Shown here: positions 42,697 through 51,114 of the stretch, one piece after another
Numbering within the stretch: the first letter of the stretch is position 1
Layout: each line of letters opens with the position of its first letter
Source of the DNA: Rufibacter roseolus
GTDB lineage: Bacteria; Bacteroidota; Bacteroidia; Cytophagales; Hymenobacteraceae
Assembly: GCF_017916365.1 (NCBI RefSeq)
Contig: NZ_JAFMSU010000002.1
Span: forward strand, 1,178,001-1,242,000
Direction: 5' to 3'
DNA: 64,000 bases
The notes under the pieces: model-generated
Database searches by the model: none
What the model was told of the DNA's origin: nothing
Seen by the model: the letters and a program-made list of their open reading frames with translations, nothing else
Made by a program: the position numbers and the translations under genes

Positions 42697-43872
42697 CTAT
42701 TTATTACACCCACACTCCCAGCGGTAATCTTTGGAAAACTCCACAGTTACCTGGGCTACTTTGGTACCTGGCTGGTATCTGGAAGAAGTTGGAGCATTGT
42801 TCTTCATGGGTCCCGAAAGCCAGGTGATAGCGCCCGTTTTAGGATTGTACCTGTACTTGCCGGTTCCACCGTTGTCTAACCAGCGGTAGGTGCCATCTTT
42901 CTTCAAAGCAAAATATCCTTTGTAGTCAAAGCGGTAAGCCGGGCTGGCATTGGGCCCATTCCACACCGACTGGTGGCAGGTGTAGTTGCCGTACAGGAGC
43001 GGTCCGCCATAGGTGATTTTAGCGGCAGGCGTTGTTTTCACTTCCTTAGCCGCATTGAACTTGCTCCAGGCGGCTTTGGCGGAGCTGAGGTCACCCGCAT
43101 ACCGTTGCTGCAGGGAAGAGTCACCAGCTACAGCTTTTTGCAGGAAGGGCTTTGCAGCTCCTTCTTTTCCCTGGGCAGCCATGGAAACGGCTTTCAAGTA
43201 ATTCACATAAGGATTCACCGCATCTACGGCCAATGAAAGATTGAACCGGGTTTCGGCACTGCCGTATTCTCCTTTTTCATAGTATTGAATACCCGCCATG
43301 GCTTCCTGCCCGGCAGATAACATCTGGGTTTCTTTTCCGCCTGTGGCAAAAGAGTACTTTAGCTTGTCTATGTACGCCTCCAAACCAATAGGAGCAGCTT
43401 TGGTGGGTTCAGATTTAGAATTTTCCGTACTCTTTGGGCCAGTTTTTTCAGTTTGACCCGCGGAAGATGTTTGCTGAACTGGAACATCTTTGGCATATCG
43501 CTCTTTGAGCGATGGGTTCAGTTTGAAGGCATGGTCCAGGTACTGTTCCGCTTGCCTGGCTTTATAAGGGTCGTTTTGCCTGATTAGGGCGATGGCTAAC
43601 TGGTAGTTGGCAAACACATGGTCCTTGTTTGCCCCCACTATCCGCATAAAACCATCTGCGGCAGAGGAGTAGTTCTTAGCTTCAAAATACCCCTGGGCGT
43701 ACAAAAAATCAGAACCTACAGACATAAAGGCGGTTTCACTTCCGCCGGTAGCATAAGAATCTTTTAATCGTTTCACATAGGCATCTAAATCATCCTGTGA
43801 GCTCTGGGCAAAAATCAGCGGCGCGAACAGCAACAGGAAACCTAGCAGGAATACATGTCTCTTCATCTTCAA
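42697..43872 (-). CDS. Exported TPR-type protein with internal duplication and novel C-terminal domain
   Basis: A 391-residue protein with signal peptide KRHVFLLGFLLLFAPLIFAQ. Two copies of a ~115-residue unit are visible: DAYVKRLKDSYATGGSETAF (27 onward) and EAYIDKLKYSFATGGKETQM (about 167 onward), each continuing with a TPR-like helix pair (YFEAKNYSSAADGFMRIVG; YYEKGEYGSAETRFNLSLAV). A Ser/Thr/Lys-rich linker joins them. The last 90 residues (LLYGNYTCHQSVWNGPN, YKGYFALKKDGTYRWLDNGG, GTGKYRYNPKTGAITWLSGP, RWECGCNK) form a separate domain with three cysteines, which I do not recognise. Periplasmic or surface scaffold is a reasonable guess; no function can be assigned. Confidence 0.75.
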   Translation of the reverse strand: MKMKRHVFLLGFLLLFAPLIFAQSSQDDLDAYVKRLKDSYATGGSETAFMSVGSDFLYAQGYFEAKNYSSAADGFMRIVGANKDHVFANYQLAIALIRQNDPYKARQAEQYLDHAFKLNPSLKERYAKDVPVQQTSSAGQTEKTGPKSTENSKSEPTKAAPIGLEAYIDKLKYSFATGGKETQMLSAGQEAMAGIQYYEKGEYGSAETRFNLSLAVDAVNPYVNYLKAVSMAAQGKEGAAKPFLQKAVAGDSSLQQRYAGDLSSAKAAWSKFNAAKEVKTTPAAKITYGGPLLYGNYTCHQSVWNGPNASPAYRFDYKGYFALKKDGTYRWLDNGGTGKYRYNPKTGAITWLSGPMKNNAPTSSRYQPGTKVAQVTVEFSKDYRWECGCNK

Positions 43873-43998
43873 TCAATTAGGGTATAGCTTAATTTTTCCA
43901 AAATAAATATAGAAAAATAAACATATAACAACTATTCCCTTTCATTTGGCTCACATCAGCGCTTTTTTACACAGTATGAAATTGGTATCTCAGATGTG

Positions 43999-44083
43999 TT
44001 TTAAAGCCGAAATAGGAAAAGTAGGCCTAAAGCAAAAGCCAGCAGGAAGCCGCTCTTCACTTAAGAGAAGCGGTTTCCTGCTG
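43999..44083. terminator. Core-type element followed by a terminator hairpin
   Basis: TTTTAAAGCCGAAATAGG... with GTAGGCCTAAAGC (43999-44032) is a degenerate core element; right after it CCAGCAGGAAGCCGCTCTT (44039-44057) pairs with GAGAAGCGGTTTCCTGCTGG (to 44083). The second structure lies 84 bases beyond the stop codon of the YceI remnant, which reads leftward. Confidence 0.6.
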
Positions 44084-44166
44084 GGTTTTGCGTTGTTTTT
44101 CAGAAACTACCTCCTACACGTTCTATCACATATTCTGTAAATATCCGCGAAAGGAAGTTACCAGTT

Positions 44167-44778
44167 TCAAATTATCGCCGATGGCCCTTTACAGTTAAGG
44201 AAATGTCTACTTCTGGCAGGATGTGGTGGCTCCCCAAGGGCCGGGTCTGCGGCGTACATCATGCCCCATTTGGTTCTGTCCAATTTGAAATCTGCTTTCA
44301 TTTCAATGTTGTTGCTTTCCAGCGTGATTTTAGCCGGAAAGGTGATGGCGTGCGTCTGGCCTAACATCGTAAAATCTCCGGTAACGGTATAGTTAGCGTT
44401 AACTACTCCCCCACCAGTGGAAGAAGCCAACGGCTGAACATTAGTGATCTTGAAGGAGGCATTGGGGTGCAGGACCATGTTGAAGAAATCGGGGCTTTTG
44501 AGGTGCTCCAGCAAGGCGGGCCTCACGTGGTCAGGCAAATCGAAGTTCTGGATGGAGGCAATGGGAATGGTGAACGTCCCGGATTTCACTTTGCCGTCTA
44601 CCACCTCCACGCCCGGGCTGCTCACTTTAAAGGAGCCGTCGTGGTACAAGGTTGGGCTGTAGCCTTTCCATTTAACGGTAGAATTTTCTTCTTCTATGGC
44701 GTAAGGCGTTTTGGTGATCTCTTCTGTCTCTTCGCAGCTGGTCAGGTTCCTTGGCAAACCCATAGACTCTCCGATCAA
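44167..44778 (-). pseudogene. Degraded YceI-family lipid-binding lipoprotein
   Basis: The 203-codon frame contains a near-complete YceI domain: TPYAIEEENSTVKWKGYSPT, GSFTIP-like SGTFTIPIASIQNFDLPD, LLEHLKSPDFFNMVLHPNAS, VTGDFTMLGQTHAITFPAKI and FKLDRTKWGMMYAADPALGE. Two lesions are seen. At the 3' end the frame shifts: after ALGE it reads PPHPARSRH, while one base over it reads HHILPEVDISLTVKGHRR and stops at 44172-44174, the normal YceI ending; one extra C near 44231 explains this. At the 5' end the lipoprotein signal is missing; only SCEETEE remains behind an unrelated TTG-started stretch. YceI proteins bind isoprenoids in the periplasm. The present copy is probably inactive. Confidence 0.8.
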
Positions 44779-44816
44779 GGAGCAGAAGCTACCTTCCTTC
44801 CTGCGACATAACTAAG

Positions 44817-44978
44817 ATGTGTGAGAAGCAATTTGAAGTAGGGCGTTTCCAGCAACTTAGAGACCTTCAACTTGAACTTACCTTTGTGAAGGTATACCGC
44901 AATGGTCAGATACAGATGGAAGCGTATGTGCTGGGCTGGATTCCTGAGAACCGGCTTTCCGAGTTGAAGATCCCGTAG
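44817..44978 (+). pseudogene. Orphan gene tail (53 codons)
   Basis: An open frame reads LTFVKVYRNGQIQMEAYVLG and then WIPENRLSELKIP before TAG. The composition (regular hydrophobic spacing, W-I-P-E-N-R ending) looks like the genuine C-terminus of a larger protein, but an ATG at 44817 is preceded by no gene and no domain is recognised. It lies exactly at the broken 5' end of the YceI remnant, so I read it as the tail of a deleted gene. Could also be chance. Confidence 0.35.
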
Positions 44979-45011
44979 GTAGAGACGTGACCATAGGGGA
45001 ACCATAGCAAG

Positions 45012-45407
45012 CTAGTGCTTAAGCCATTCTATTGCGGGTTCTATCTCTGAAAAACTCTCGAACTGGATAGGAAGCACGTTATTATTGAACACCTTTCTTA
45101 CCACGTGTTCCCGGAAGACGCTGGTGGAGCTGACGCGGGCGACCTTCTGCACCCTGGTAGTTGCCAAATCCAACACGAACTGGGTGATGACCGGAGCGAA
45201 TACTTCCTCCTGGACATCAACCCGTGTTTCCCTTGCGTCAAACAGGAGCCTTTTGATGTCATAGTTCCTTGCGTTCTCTACAATAATGGCGAACGACCGG
45301 TTGATTTCAGGTATTAGAATATCGTTCATGGGTTGCATGGCAACAGACAGGATGTCCATGCTAGGATCGAAATCAAGGGTCAGGAAGGCGCTGTTGTAGA
45401 TGATCAT
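45012..45407 (-). CDS. STAS/SpoIIAA-like hypothetical protein
   Basis: A 131-residue cytoplasmic protein: FDPSMDILSVAMQPMNDILI, RSFAIIVENARNYDIKRLLF, DARETRVDVQEEVFAPVITQ, VARVSSTSVFREHVVRKVFN and FESFSEIEPAIEWLKH. The alternating beta and alpha segments, the D-A-R-E-T after a hydrophobic strand and the closing E-P-A-I-E-W-L are what small SpoIIAA/STAS-like proteins of Bacteroidota show. Its partner and role are unknown. Divided from the tRNA group by a small terminator. Confidence 0.65.
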   Translation of the reverse strand: MIIYNSAFLTLDFDPSMDILSVAMQPMNDILIPEINRSFAIIVENARNYDIKRLLFDARETRVDVQEEVFAPVITQFVLDLATTRVQKVARVSSTSVFREHVVRKVFNNNVLPIQFESFSEIEPAIEWLKH

Positions 45408-45490
45408 GGATGTTTATCTGAGTCAATCAGAAAACGGCACCTGAGCCACATTCGTTGCAAGGGCATTGCTGAGGCTATTGCAAACAAAAA

Positions 45491-45522
45491 AGCCACTTAC
45501 AAGTTTTACCTTATAAGTGGCT
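45491..45522. terminator. Terminator beside the tRNA group
   Basis: AGCCACTTA (45491-45499) pairs perfectly with TAAGTGGCT (45514-45522). With an A-run at its left it suits leftward transcripts from the tRNA genes. Confidence 0.7.
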
Positions 45523-45532
45523 GATTTTGAAG

Positions 45533-45606
45533 TGATCCCGTTTGGATTCGAACCAAAGACCTACTGCTTAGAAGGCAGTTGCTCTATCCAGCTGAGCTAC
45601 GAGACC
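45533..45606 (-). tRNA. tRNA-Arg (anticodon TCT)
   Basis: The reverse strand folds as a cloverleaf: acceptor GGTCTCG/CGGGATC with discriminator A, D-arm AGCTCAGCTGGATAGAGC, anticodon stem ACTGC with loop CTTCTAA and anticodon TCT, T-arm with GGTTCGAATCC. 74 bases, no encoded CCA. It reads AGA codons. Confidence 0.93.
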
Positions 45607-45671
45607 ATCGAAACGAAAATGAGTAATGGAGAATGTCTTTTTAGTCATCCAACATTACTCATCTTTTTTCG

Positions 45672-45745
45672 TCGGGGTGGCAGGATTCGAACCTACGACC
45701 TCCACATCCCAAATGTGGCGCGATACCGGGCTACGCTACACCCCG
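45672..45745 (-). tRNA. tRNA-Pro (anticodon TGG)
   Basis: Cloverleaf on the reverse strand: acceptor CGGGGTG/CACCCCG with discriminator A, D-arm AGCGTAGCCCGGTATCGCG, anticodon stem CCACA with loop TTTGGGA (anticodon TGG), T-arm GGTTCGAATCC. 74 bases. Reads CCA and other proline codons. Confidence 0.94.
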
Positions 45746-45856
45746 AGTCCTGCAATTACAAAGCGACCAACTTCTCTAACCTTTCGTTCTCCGTAATTGC
45801 GGTGCAAAGATATTAAATGAAGTTTTCTTTTCAAAATTTATTTTCAAAAAAACTTC

Positions 45857-45945
<89 letters not shown>

Positions 45946-46227
45946 GGGCATCCCTTTCTGTTAAAGAGTGTGCAAATATAGCCGAACTAAAATGAGATTA
46001 CCAAAGCCCTGCCTAAAAAAATTTCCCCTTCTCTGCCCCGCAGCGCACCATCCGCTTCTCTGACAATGGCTTAGACCCAAAGATTTTTTTAAAATTTATT
46101 TTCCCGCCAGACGTTTCATGTTTGCTTCCCACTTGCACGAGCACTGCATTAGCAAAAGGAAGGCACAAGGGCATTTGTTTCTTTCTTTATAACTTGCCGC
46201 CGCACTTTAAAGCACTGGCCTTTTTCT

Positions 46228-47196
46228 ATGACCTGGTATTTGCCATTTACTTCCATGGAGTTTTTTTTCTTTCTCCTGTTTGGGGTGCTCTACAGCGGAT
46301 ACCTGTTCAGGATTAAGAGGCTGGCCCGGCAGTTTTCCCAGAAAGCGAACACCATCTACATCAAAGCCATTATCAGGAGTATTTACATGGGGCTTTTGGT
46401 AGTGGCCTTGCTGGGACCTTCTTTTGGGGCCATGACCAAGGAAATAAGGACCAACGGTAAGGACGTTTACCTGGCGGTGGACCTGTCCCAGTCCATGAAA
46501 GCCCAGGATGTGCCCCCTTCCCGGCTGGAGAAGGTGAAACTGGAACTACAGGAGTTTATCCAAAACTCCAACGCTGACCGCATTGGGCTCATCGGGTTTT
46601 CCTCCGAGGCCTTTGTGCTCAGTCCGCTTACCTATGATCACGGTGCGCTGGACCTCTTTGTGCAATCTATGCGCACCTCGCTGGCGCCGGCAGAGGCTGC
46701 CCAGTTGGGCCCGGTCCTGCAATTGGCTAGCCAGAAGTTCAGGGAAACCGAAACCAGCCGTGAGACGGAACGCTCCAAAATACTGGTGGTGTTCTCTGAT
46801 GGCGAAACCTTTGGGGAGAATGTGCAGGAAGCCGTGTCTACGTTGGTATACCAGGGGGTGCGGGTGTACTGCGTTGGGATAGGCACCTACGCAGGCGGAA
46901 AGATTCCTGAGGGACGTACCTTTAAGAAAGACGGCAAAGGCCAGACGGTGCTCACCAAGCTGGAAGCCGATGTTCTGAAGGAGGTAGCCCAACGTACTAA
47001 AGGTAATTACTTTGAGATAAATCAGAACATAAGTGAGATGCCGCGGCTGCTGAGTGCCGTCAATACCGTTAAAAGTGAGCTGCGCCAGGCCAAGGTGGTG
47101 GAAGTAGCGGCCAATAAATACCTCTATCCCCTGCTGGCCGCCCTGCTGCTCATCGCGCTGGATGTTTTATGGACGATACAGGTGCTTAAGATATGA
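46228..47196 (+). CDS. BatB-like membrane VWA-domain protein
   Basis: A 322-residue protein with two N-terminal membrane helices (about 11-26, FFFFLLFGVLYSGYLF, and 52-70, IYMGLLVVALLGPSFGAM), a VWA domain (about 78-285) and a last helix (about 300-318). The metal-ion-dependent adhesion site is complete: DLSQSM with D85, S87 and S89, then SPLTYD and FSDGETFG. The layout is that of BatA/BatB of the Bacteroides aerotolerance family, which work with TPR proteins and a MoxR ATPase in envelope stress or protein assembly. The ATG at 46228 fits BatB better than the inner one at 46255. Overlaps the next gene by four bases. No MoxR or BatD is visible here. Confidence 0.85.
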   Translation: MTWYLPFTSMEFFFFLLFGVLYSGYLFRIKRLARQFSQKANTIYIKAIIRSIYMGLLVVALLGPSFGAMTKEIRTNGKDVYLAVDLSQSMKAQDVPPSRLEKVKLELQEFIQNSNADRIGLIGFSSEAFVLSPLTYDHGALDLFVQSMRTSLAPAEAAQLGPVLQLASQKFRETETSRETERSKILVVFSDGETFGENVQEAVSTLVYQGVRVYCVGIGTYAGGKIPEGRTFKKDGKGQTVLTKLEADVLKEVAQRTKGNYFEINQNISEMPRLLSAVNTVKSELRQAKVVEVAANKYLYPLLAALLLIALDVLWTIQVLKI

Positions 47197-48101
47197 ATTA
47201 CTGGTGGTTTATTGTTTTACTTGTCTCCCTGCCGTTTGACGGTTTCCAGCGCATTGCCCAGCGGAACCAGTTCAGTCAGCAGGCAGAGGCCGCCTACAAA
47301 AAGAAGGAGTACCAGCAGGCCGCGGCACTGTATGAAAAAGTGCGCGAGGCCGAAGACGGCAAGTCACCCGCTACCGTCACCCTGAACCTGGCCCACTCCT
47401 ACTTTCACCTGCGTGAGTACACCCAGGCCTCGCCCCTGTACCGTTCTTTGCTCAAAACGCAAGACAAAGAATTACTCTCCACGGTGGCTACCCAGTTGGC
47501 CGTGATTGAGGCTGAGGAAGGAAACTACACCAGAGCCATTGATTTTTGCAAGCAAGCCCTTAAAGCCAGGGAAACGAATGCAACGGCGCGCTACAATTTT
47601 GAACTGCTCCAGAAATACCTGTTGCTGCACCCAGAAAAGCGGCAAGGTCCCAAACCACCCCAAAATAGAATAAACCAGAACGGGCCGGGCGGCTCCCGAC
47701 AACCAAATGCAAATGGCAGTTCGGCAGCAGGTGCTCCTAACATTGACCAAAGCACAGGCGCAGGCAATACCGCCAATGGAGGCCCCTCCACACCGCAGAA
47801 TGGCCAGGGCAATGATTCCAGGCAGGAGAATTTCGGGAGAAGCGAGGGGCTGAACAAAGGCTACAGCAACGAGGGACGGCCAGACAGCAATGCTACAGGC
47901 GGAAGCGGAAAAAGCAGCCAGGCTGCCCGCGAAGAGGATGCCCTGCTGCAGACCCGCTTTGAGCGCCTGAAAAAACTGCAACTCTCCCCCGAGAAAGCCC
48001 GCCAGCTCCTGGACGCTATGCGGCAGGAAGAAGCCCAATACCTGCAGCAGTTGCCTCGCAAAACCTCCAAACCAGCCGACAAGAATACCCCGGATTGGTA
48101 A
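47193..48101 (+). CDS. BatC/BatE-like TPR protein
   Basis: A 302-residue protein translationally coupled (ATGA) to the VWA gene. An N-terminal hydrophobic stretch (WWFIVLLVSLPFDGF) acts as signal or anchor; three to four TPR units follow (QAEAAYKKKEYQQAAALYEK, LNLAHSYFHLREYTQASPLY, QLAVIEAEEGNYTRAIDFCK, ATARYNFELLQKYLLLHP). Then a long Gly/Asn/Gln/Ser-rich linker (about 150-245, likely disordered) and a conserved helical end (RFERLKKLQLSPEKARQLLD, EEAQYLQQLPRKTSKP) that is typical of BatC. It forms a complex with the VWA protein in the periplasm. Confidence 0.83.
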   Translation: MNYWWFIVLLVSLPFDGFQRIAQRNQFSQQAEAAYKKKEYQQAAALYEKVREAEDGKSPATVTLNLAHSYFHLREYTQASPLYRSLLKTQDKELLSTVATQLAVIEAEEGNYTRAIDFCKQALKARETNATARYNFELLQKYLLLHPEKRQGPKPPQNRINQNGPGGSRQPNANGSSAAGAPNIDQSTGAGNTANGGPSTPQNGQGNDSRQENFGRSEGLNKGYSNEGRPDSNATGGSGKSSQAAREEDALLQTRFERLKKLQLSPEKARQLLDAMRQEEAQYLQQLPRKTSKPADKNTPDW

Positions 48102-48107
48102 ATGAGA

Positions 48108-48151
48108 AACTGTTTTATGGCTCTTTTTGTAAAATGTGCCATAAAACAGTT
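48108..48151 (+). repeat. Dispersed-core hairpin after the BatC-like gene
   Basis: AACTGTTTTATGGC (48108-48121) pairs perfectly with GCCATAAAACAGTT (48138-48151) around TCTTTTTGTAAAATGT. Core plus its own outer arm. Confidence 0.7.
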
Positions 48152-48505
48152 AGGCTTAAAATCACAAGTAGCCATTAGAAGAAGTTATAGACTTAACTGC
48201 CGAAGGGTTAGACTTACAAGAACTGGTGAGGGTTGCCTATGCAGCAGTGAGGTGTAGAGAAGCTTTACCTTTTGAACCTGGGCGAGGAGTATTACCTTTC
48301 CGTTTCGGCACTGATTCCTGGAAAACAAGTCAGAAATGAGGCAACTTCAGCCAAGGGCCCTTTCCTGAAATTTTCACCTACTGCCTTGCACCTTCCTGCT
48401 GCAGACTTTTGTTTTACAGGAGAGAACCCTTTCAACCTAACAAGCGTTTGGTTTTTATTTAGAGAACTCCTAATTTCAAACCGATAATCCAGAAAAACTA
48501 CTGCT
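48152..48505. other. Gap without gene upstream of the thiolase gene
   Basis: No gene. TTTG at 48447-48450 is followed after 20 bases by TAATTTCA (48471-48478), a weak promoter candidate about 28 bases before the thiolase ATG. Confidence 0.35.
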
Positions 48506-49690
48506 ATGCAAGTGAAAGAAGTATACGTTATCTCGGCGGTTCGTACGCCAATCGGGAGTTTTGGCGGGGCATTAGCCAGCCTGACGGCTCCTCAGTTGGG
48601 TGCCATCGCTATCAAAGGCGCTTTGGAGAAAGCCGGGGTAGACAAAAGCCTGGTACAGGAAGTGATCATGGGCAATGTGTTGTCAGCGAACGTGGGCCAG
48701 GCGCCCGCGCGGCAGGCAGCCATTGGCGCTGGTCTGGGATACGAAGTGGAATGTACCACCATCAATAAAGTGTGCGCCTCGGGTTCCAAGGCTATCATGT
48801 TCGCTTCCCAGGCCATCATGCTGGGCCACAAAGACATCATAGTGGCTGGTGGAATGGAGAGCATGTCCAACGTGCCTTACTACCTGGACAAAGCCCGTTT
48901 CGGGGCGAAGATGGGCCACGGCCAGATGATTGACGGCCTGGTGAAAGACGGCCTCTGGGATGTCTACAATGATTACCACATGGGCAGCGCCGCGGAAAAT
49001 ACCGCTCGCGAGTTGGGCATCACCCGCGAGATGCAGGATGAGTACGCTATCAACTCTTACCGTAAATCTGCCGCCGCGGCTAAAGCTGGTTACTTAAAAG
49101 ATGAAATTGTGCCCGTAGAAATTCCTCAGCGAGGAAAGGAATCCATCTTCATCACCGAAGATGAGGAATACAGCAAGGTGAACTTTGAAAAGATCCCGGG
49201 CCTGCGTCCGGTGTTTGATAAGGAAGGCACTGTAACGGCGGCCAACGCCTCTACCCTCAACGACGGCGCAGCGGCCCTGTTGCTTATGAGCAAAGAGAAA
49301 GCCGAGGAACTGGGCCTGAAACCCATCGCCAAGATCCGCGGCTTCGCCGATGCCGAACAGGAGCCGAAATGGTTTACCACCACACCGGCCCTGGCCATTC
49401 CAAAAGCTTTGAAGGTATCAGGGGTAACGCCTGAAGAAGTTGATTTTTACGAAATCAACGAGGCTTTCTCAGTGGTATCACTGGCCAACAACCAGAAGTT
49501 GGGCCTGGAAGGCGGCAACGTGAACGTGTACGGTGGTGCGGTATCCCTAGGTCACCCATTGGGAGCCTCGGGAGCCAGAATTGTGACTACCCTCATCAAT
49601 GTGCTGCACAAAAACAACGGCAAGATTGGGGTTACCGGAATCTGCAACGGCGGCGGCGGGGCCTCGGCCATCGTGCTGGAGCGGGTGTAA
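48506..49690 (+). CDS. Acetyl-CoA C-acetyltransferase (thiolase)
   Basis: A 394-residue enzyme of normal thiolase II length. The nucleophile C90 lies in INKVCASGSKAIM, followed by VAGGMESMSNVPYYL; the second half has VDFYEINEAFSVVSLANNQK, the GGAVSLGHPLGASGARIV histidine motif and the last reactive cysteine in GICNGGGGASAIVLERV. It joins two acetyl-CoA or cleaves 3-ketoacyl-CoA. Stand-alone gene; etfB at the left edge of the window belongs to the same general fatty-acid economy but is not linked. A good terminator follows. Confidence 0.95.
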   Translation: MQVKEVYVISAVRTPIGSFGGALASLTAPQLGAIAIKGALEKAGVDKSLVQEVIMGNVLSANVGQAPARQAAIGAGLGYEVECTTINKVCASGSKAIMFASQAIMLGHKDIIVAGGMESMSNVPYYLDKARFGAKMGHGQMIDGLVKDGLWDVYNDYHMGSAAENTARELGITREMQDEYAINSYRKSAAAAKAGYLKDEIVPVEIPQRGKESIFITEDEEYSKVNFEKIPGLRPVFDKEGTVTAANASTLNDGAAALLLMSKEKAEELGLKPIAKIRGFADAEQEPKWFTTTPALAIPKALKVSGVTPEEVDFYEINEAFSVVSLANNQKLGLEGGNVNVYGGAVSLGHPLGASGARIVTTLINVLHKNNGKIGVTGICNGGGGASAIVLERV

Positions 49691-49717
49691 GCCTTTTGAA
49701 CTATACTAATTCAAAAT

Positions 49718-49746
49718 AGCCTTACGTTATAAGTAAGGCTTTTTTT
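49718..49746 (+). terminator. Rho-independent terminator of the thiolase gene
   Basis: AGCCTTAC (49718-49725) pairs with GTAAGGCT (49733-49740), followed by TTTTTT. Confidence 0.85.
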
Positions 49747-49760
49747 ATTGTTTTGTATCC

Positions 49761-51089
49761 ATGAAAAGGATTCTGTTTTTATCTGCGTTTCTGCTGCTCA
49801 CCTTGGGTTTTAAACTGGAGTCCAAGGCCCAGACCCGCGTGGTCACCTACCATGATTCCCTGCAATCGGCGATCAAGGAGGTGTACTTCATCAAAGGAAC
49901 TGAGGACTCCGTGATGCACGGCTATTACCGTAAATACTACTCTACTGGCGAACTGGAGGCCATGGTAAAAGTAGTGGAAGGCAAACGCGACAGCCTCTAT
50001 ACCGAGTTCTTCCCCAGCGGCAAACCCAAACTGACGGTACCATATAAAGAAGGCAAAAAAAACGGACCTTTCTCAGCGGTCTACGCCAATGGCAACAAAC
50101 TACAGGAAGGCCAGTACCTGAACGATCTGCAGAATGGTCCTTTCAAAAGTTACTATGAGAACGGCCAACTGAAGCAGGAAGCAAACTTTGTGGAGGGCTT
50201 CCCAGAGGGTACCGTGAAAGAGTATTTCTCCAACGGCAAGCTGCGTTCTGAGATCACCTATGCCAAGAAGGCGCAGAGCGGCGTCTCGCGCACCTTCCAC
50301 CCCAACGGCGAAAAGCAGTCGGAGGCCAATTACCGCAACGGCATGATTGAGGGTGGCTACCGGACCTACTATGACAACGGCCAACTGGAGACCGAGACCA
50401 TCAGCGATGGCCCTTCTAAACCGGCCAAGTTCAAAACCTACTACCGCTCCGGCAAACTCATGACTGAAGGCAGCGTGGTGGCGGGCAAGCCCGAGGGCAC
50501 CTCAGTGGCGTACTATGAAAACGGCCAGCGTAAAGCAACCCTCACCTACAGCAAAGGCATCAGGGTAGGTCTGGCCCAGTCCTTTGACGAGAATGGAAAA
50601 CTGAAAGAGGAAATCCGGTACGGCAACGCCGAGAAAGACCGCAAAATCACCCGCTTCTACCCTTCCGGGGCTATTGCCGCGCAGGAGGAGTTCAAAGACA
50701 ACAAACGGGTGGGCACTTGGCAGGAATTCCACGAGAACAAGAAACCCAAAACCACCGAACCCTACAAGAACGGCCGCATCAACGGTGAGCGCCTCACCTA
50801 CCACGACAACGGCCAGGTTGAATCCAAAGCCACGTACCTGAACGGCAAAATTGTGAGCACCCTCATCACCTACTTCCCATCGGGCAAGGTGAAATCAGAG
50901 ACCCTGTACAAAGACGGCCTGCGCTACGGCACTTTCAAACAGCTCTACGAGAACGGTAAAACCGAAATGGCCGGCACCTTCCGCAACAACCGCGAAACCG
51001 GCACCTGGACCTACTTCGACGAGAACGGAAAACCCACCAAGAAAGTAGAATACCGCAACGGCCAGGTTGTAATAGCTGATAAGAAGTAG
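49761..51089 (+). CDS. Exported YwqK-family repeat protein (MORN-variant repeats)
   Basis: A 442-residue protein with a signal peptide (ILFLSAFLLLTLGFKLESKA). The rest is about 16 units of ~23 residues with consensus Y-x-N-G-x-L-x-x-E-x-x-Y-x-x-G-x-x-x-G-x-x-x-x-Y, for example YYENGQLKQEANFVEGFPEG, YFSNGKLRSEITYAKKAQSG and YYDNGQLETETISDG. These are MORN-variant repeats (PF07661 type). Databases label such proteins YwqK antitoxins, but no toxin gene lies beside this one and the protein is exported, so an antitoxin role is doubtful. The repeats should give a long beta-hairpin ladder, possibly a binding surface in the periplasm or on the cell surface. Confidence 0.85.
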   Translation: MKRILFLSAFLLLTLGFKLESKAQTRVVTYHDSLQSAIKEVYFIKGTEDSVMHGYYRKYYSTGELEAMVKVVEGKRDSLYTEFFPSGKPKLTVPYKEGKKNGPFSAVYANGNKLQEGQYLNDLQNGPFKSYYENGQLKQEANFVEGFPEGTVKEYFSNGKLRSEITYAKKAQSGVSRTFHPNGEKQSEANYRNGMIEGGYRTYYDNGQLETETISDGPSKPAKFKTYYRSGKLMTEGSVVAGKPEGTSVAYYENGQRKATLTYSKGIRVGLAQSFDENGKLKEEIRYGNAEKDRKITRFYPSGAIAAQEEFKDNKRVGTWQEFHENKKPKTTEPYKNGRINGERLTYHDNGQVESKATYLNGKIVSTLITYFPSGKVKSETLYKDGLRYGTFKQLYENGKTEMAGTFRNNRETGTWTYFDENGKPTKKVEYRNGQVVIADKK

Positions 51090-51114
51090 GCTTTATTGCT
51101 GATTGCCGAGTTCG

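Noticed and set aside
45517..45816. 99-codon forward open frame over the tRNA genes
   Set aside because: It is antisense to tRNA-Arg and tRNA-Pro; the conserved tRNA bases create the frame by chance.
49761..51089. Reading the YwqK-type gene as half of a toxin-antitoxin system
   Set aside because: The product has a signal peptide, terminators isolate it and no toxin-like gene is adjacent.
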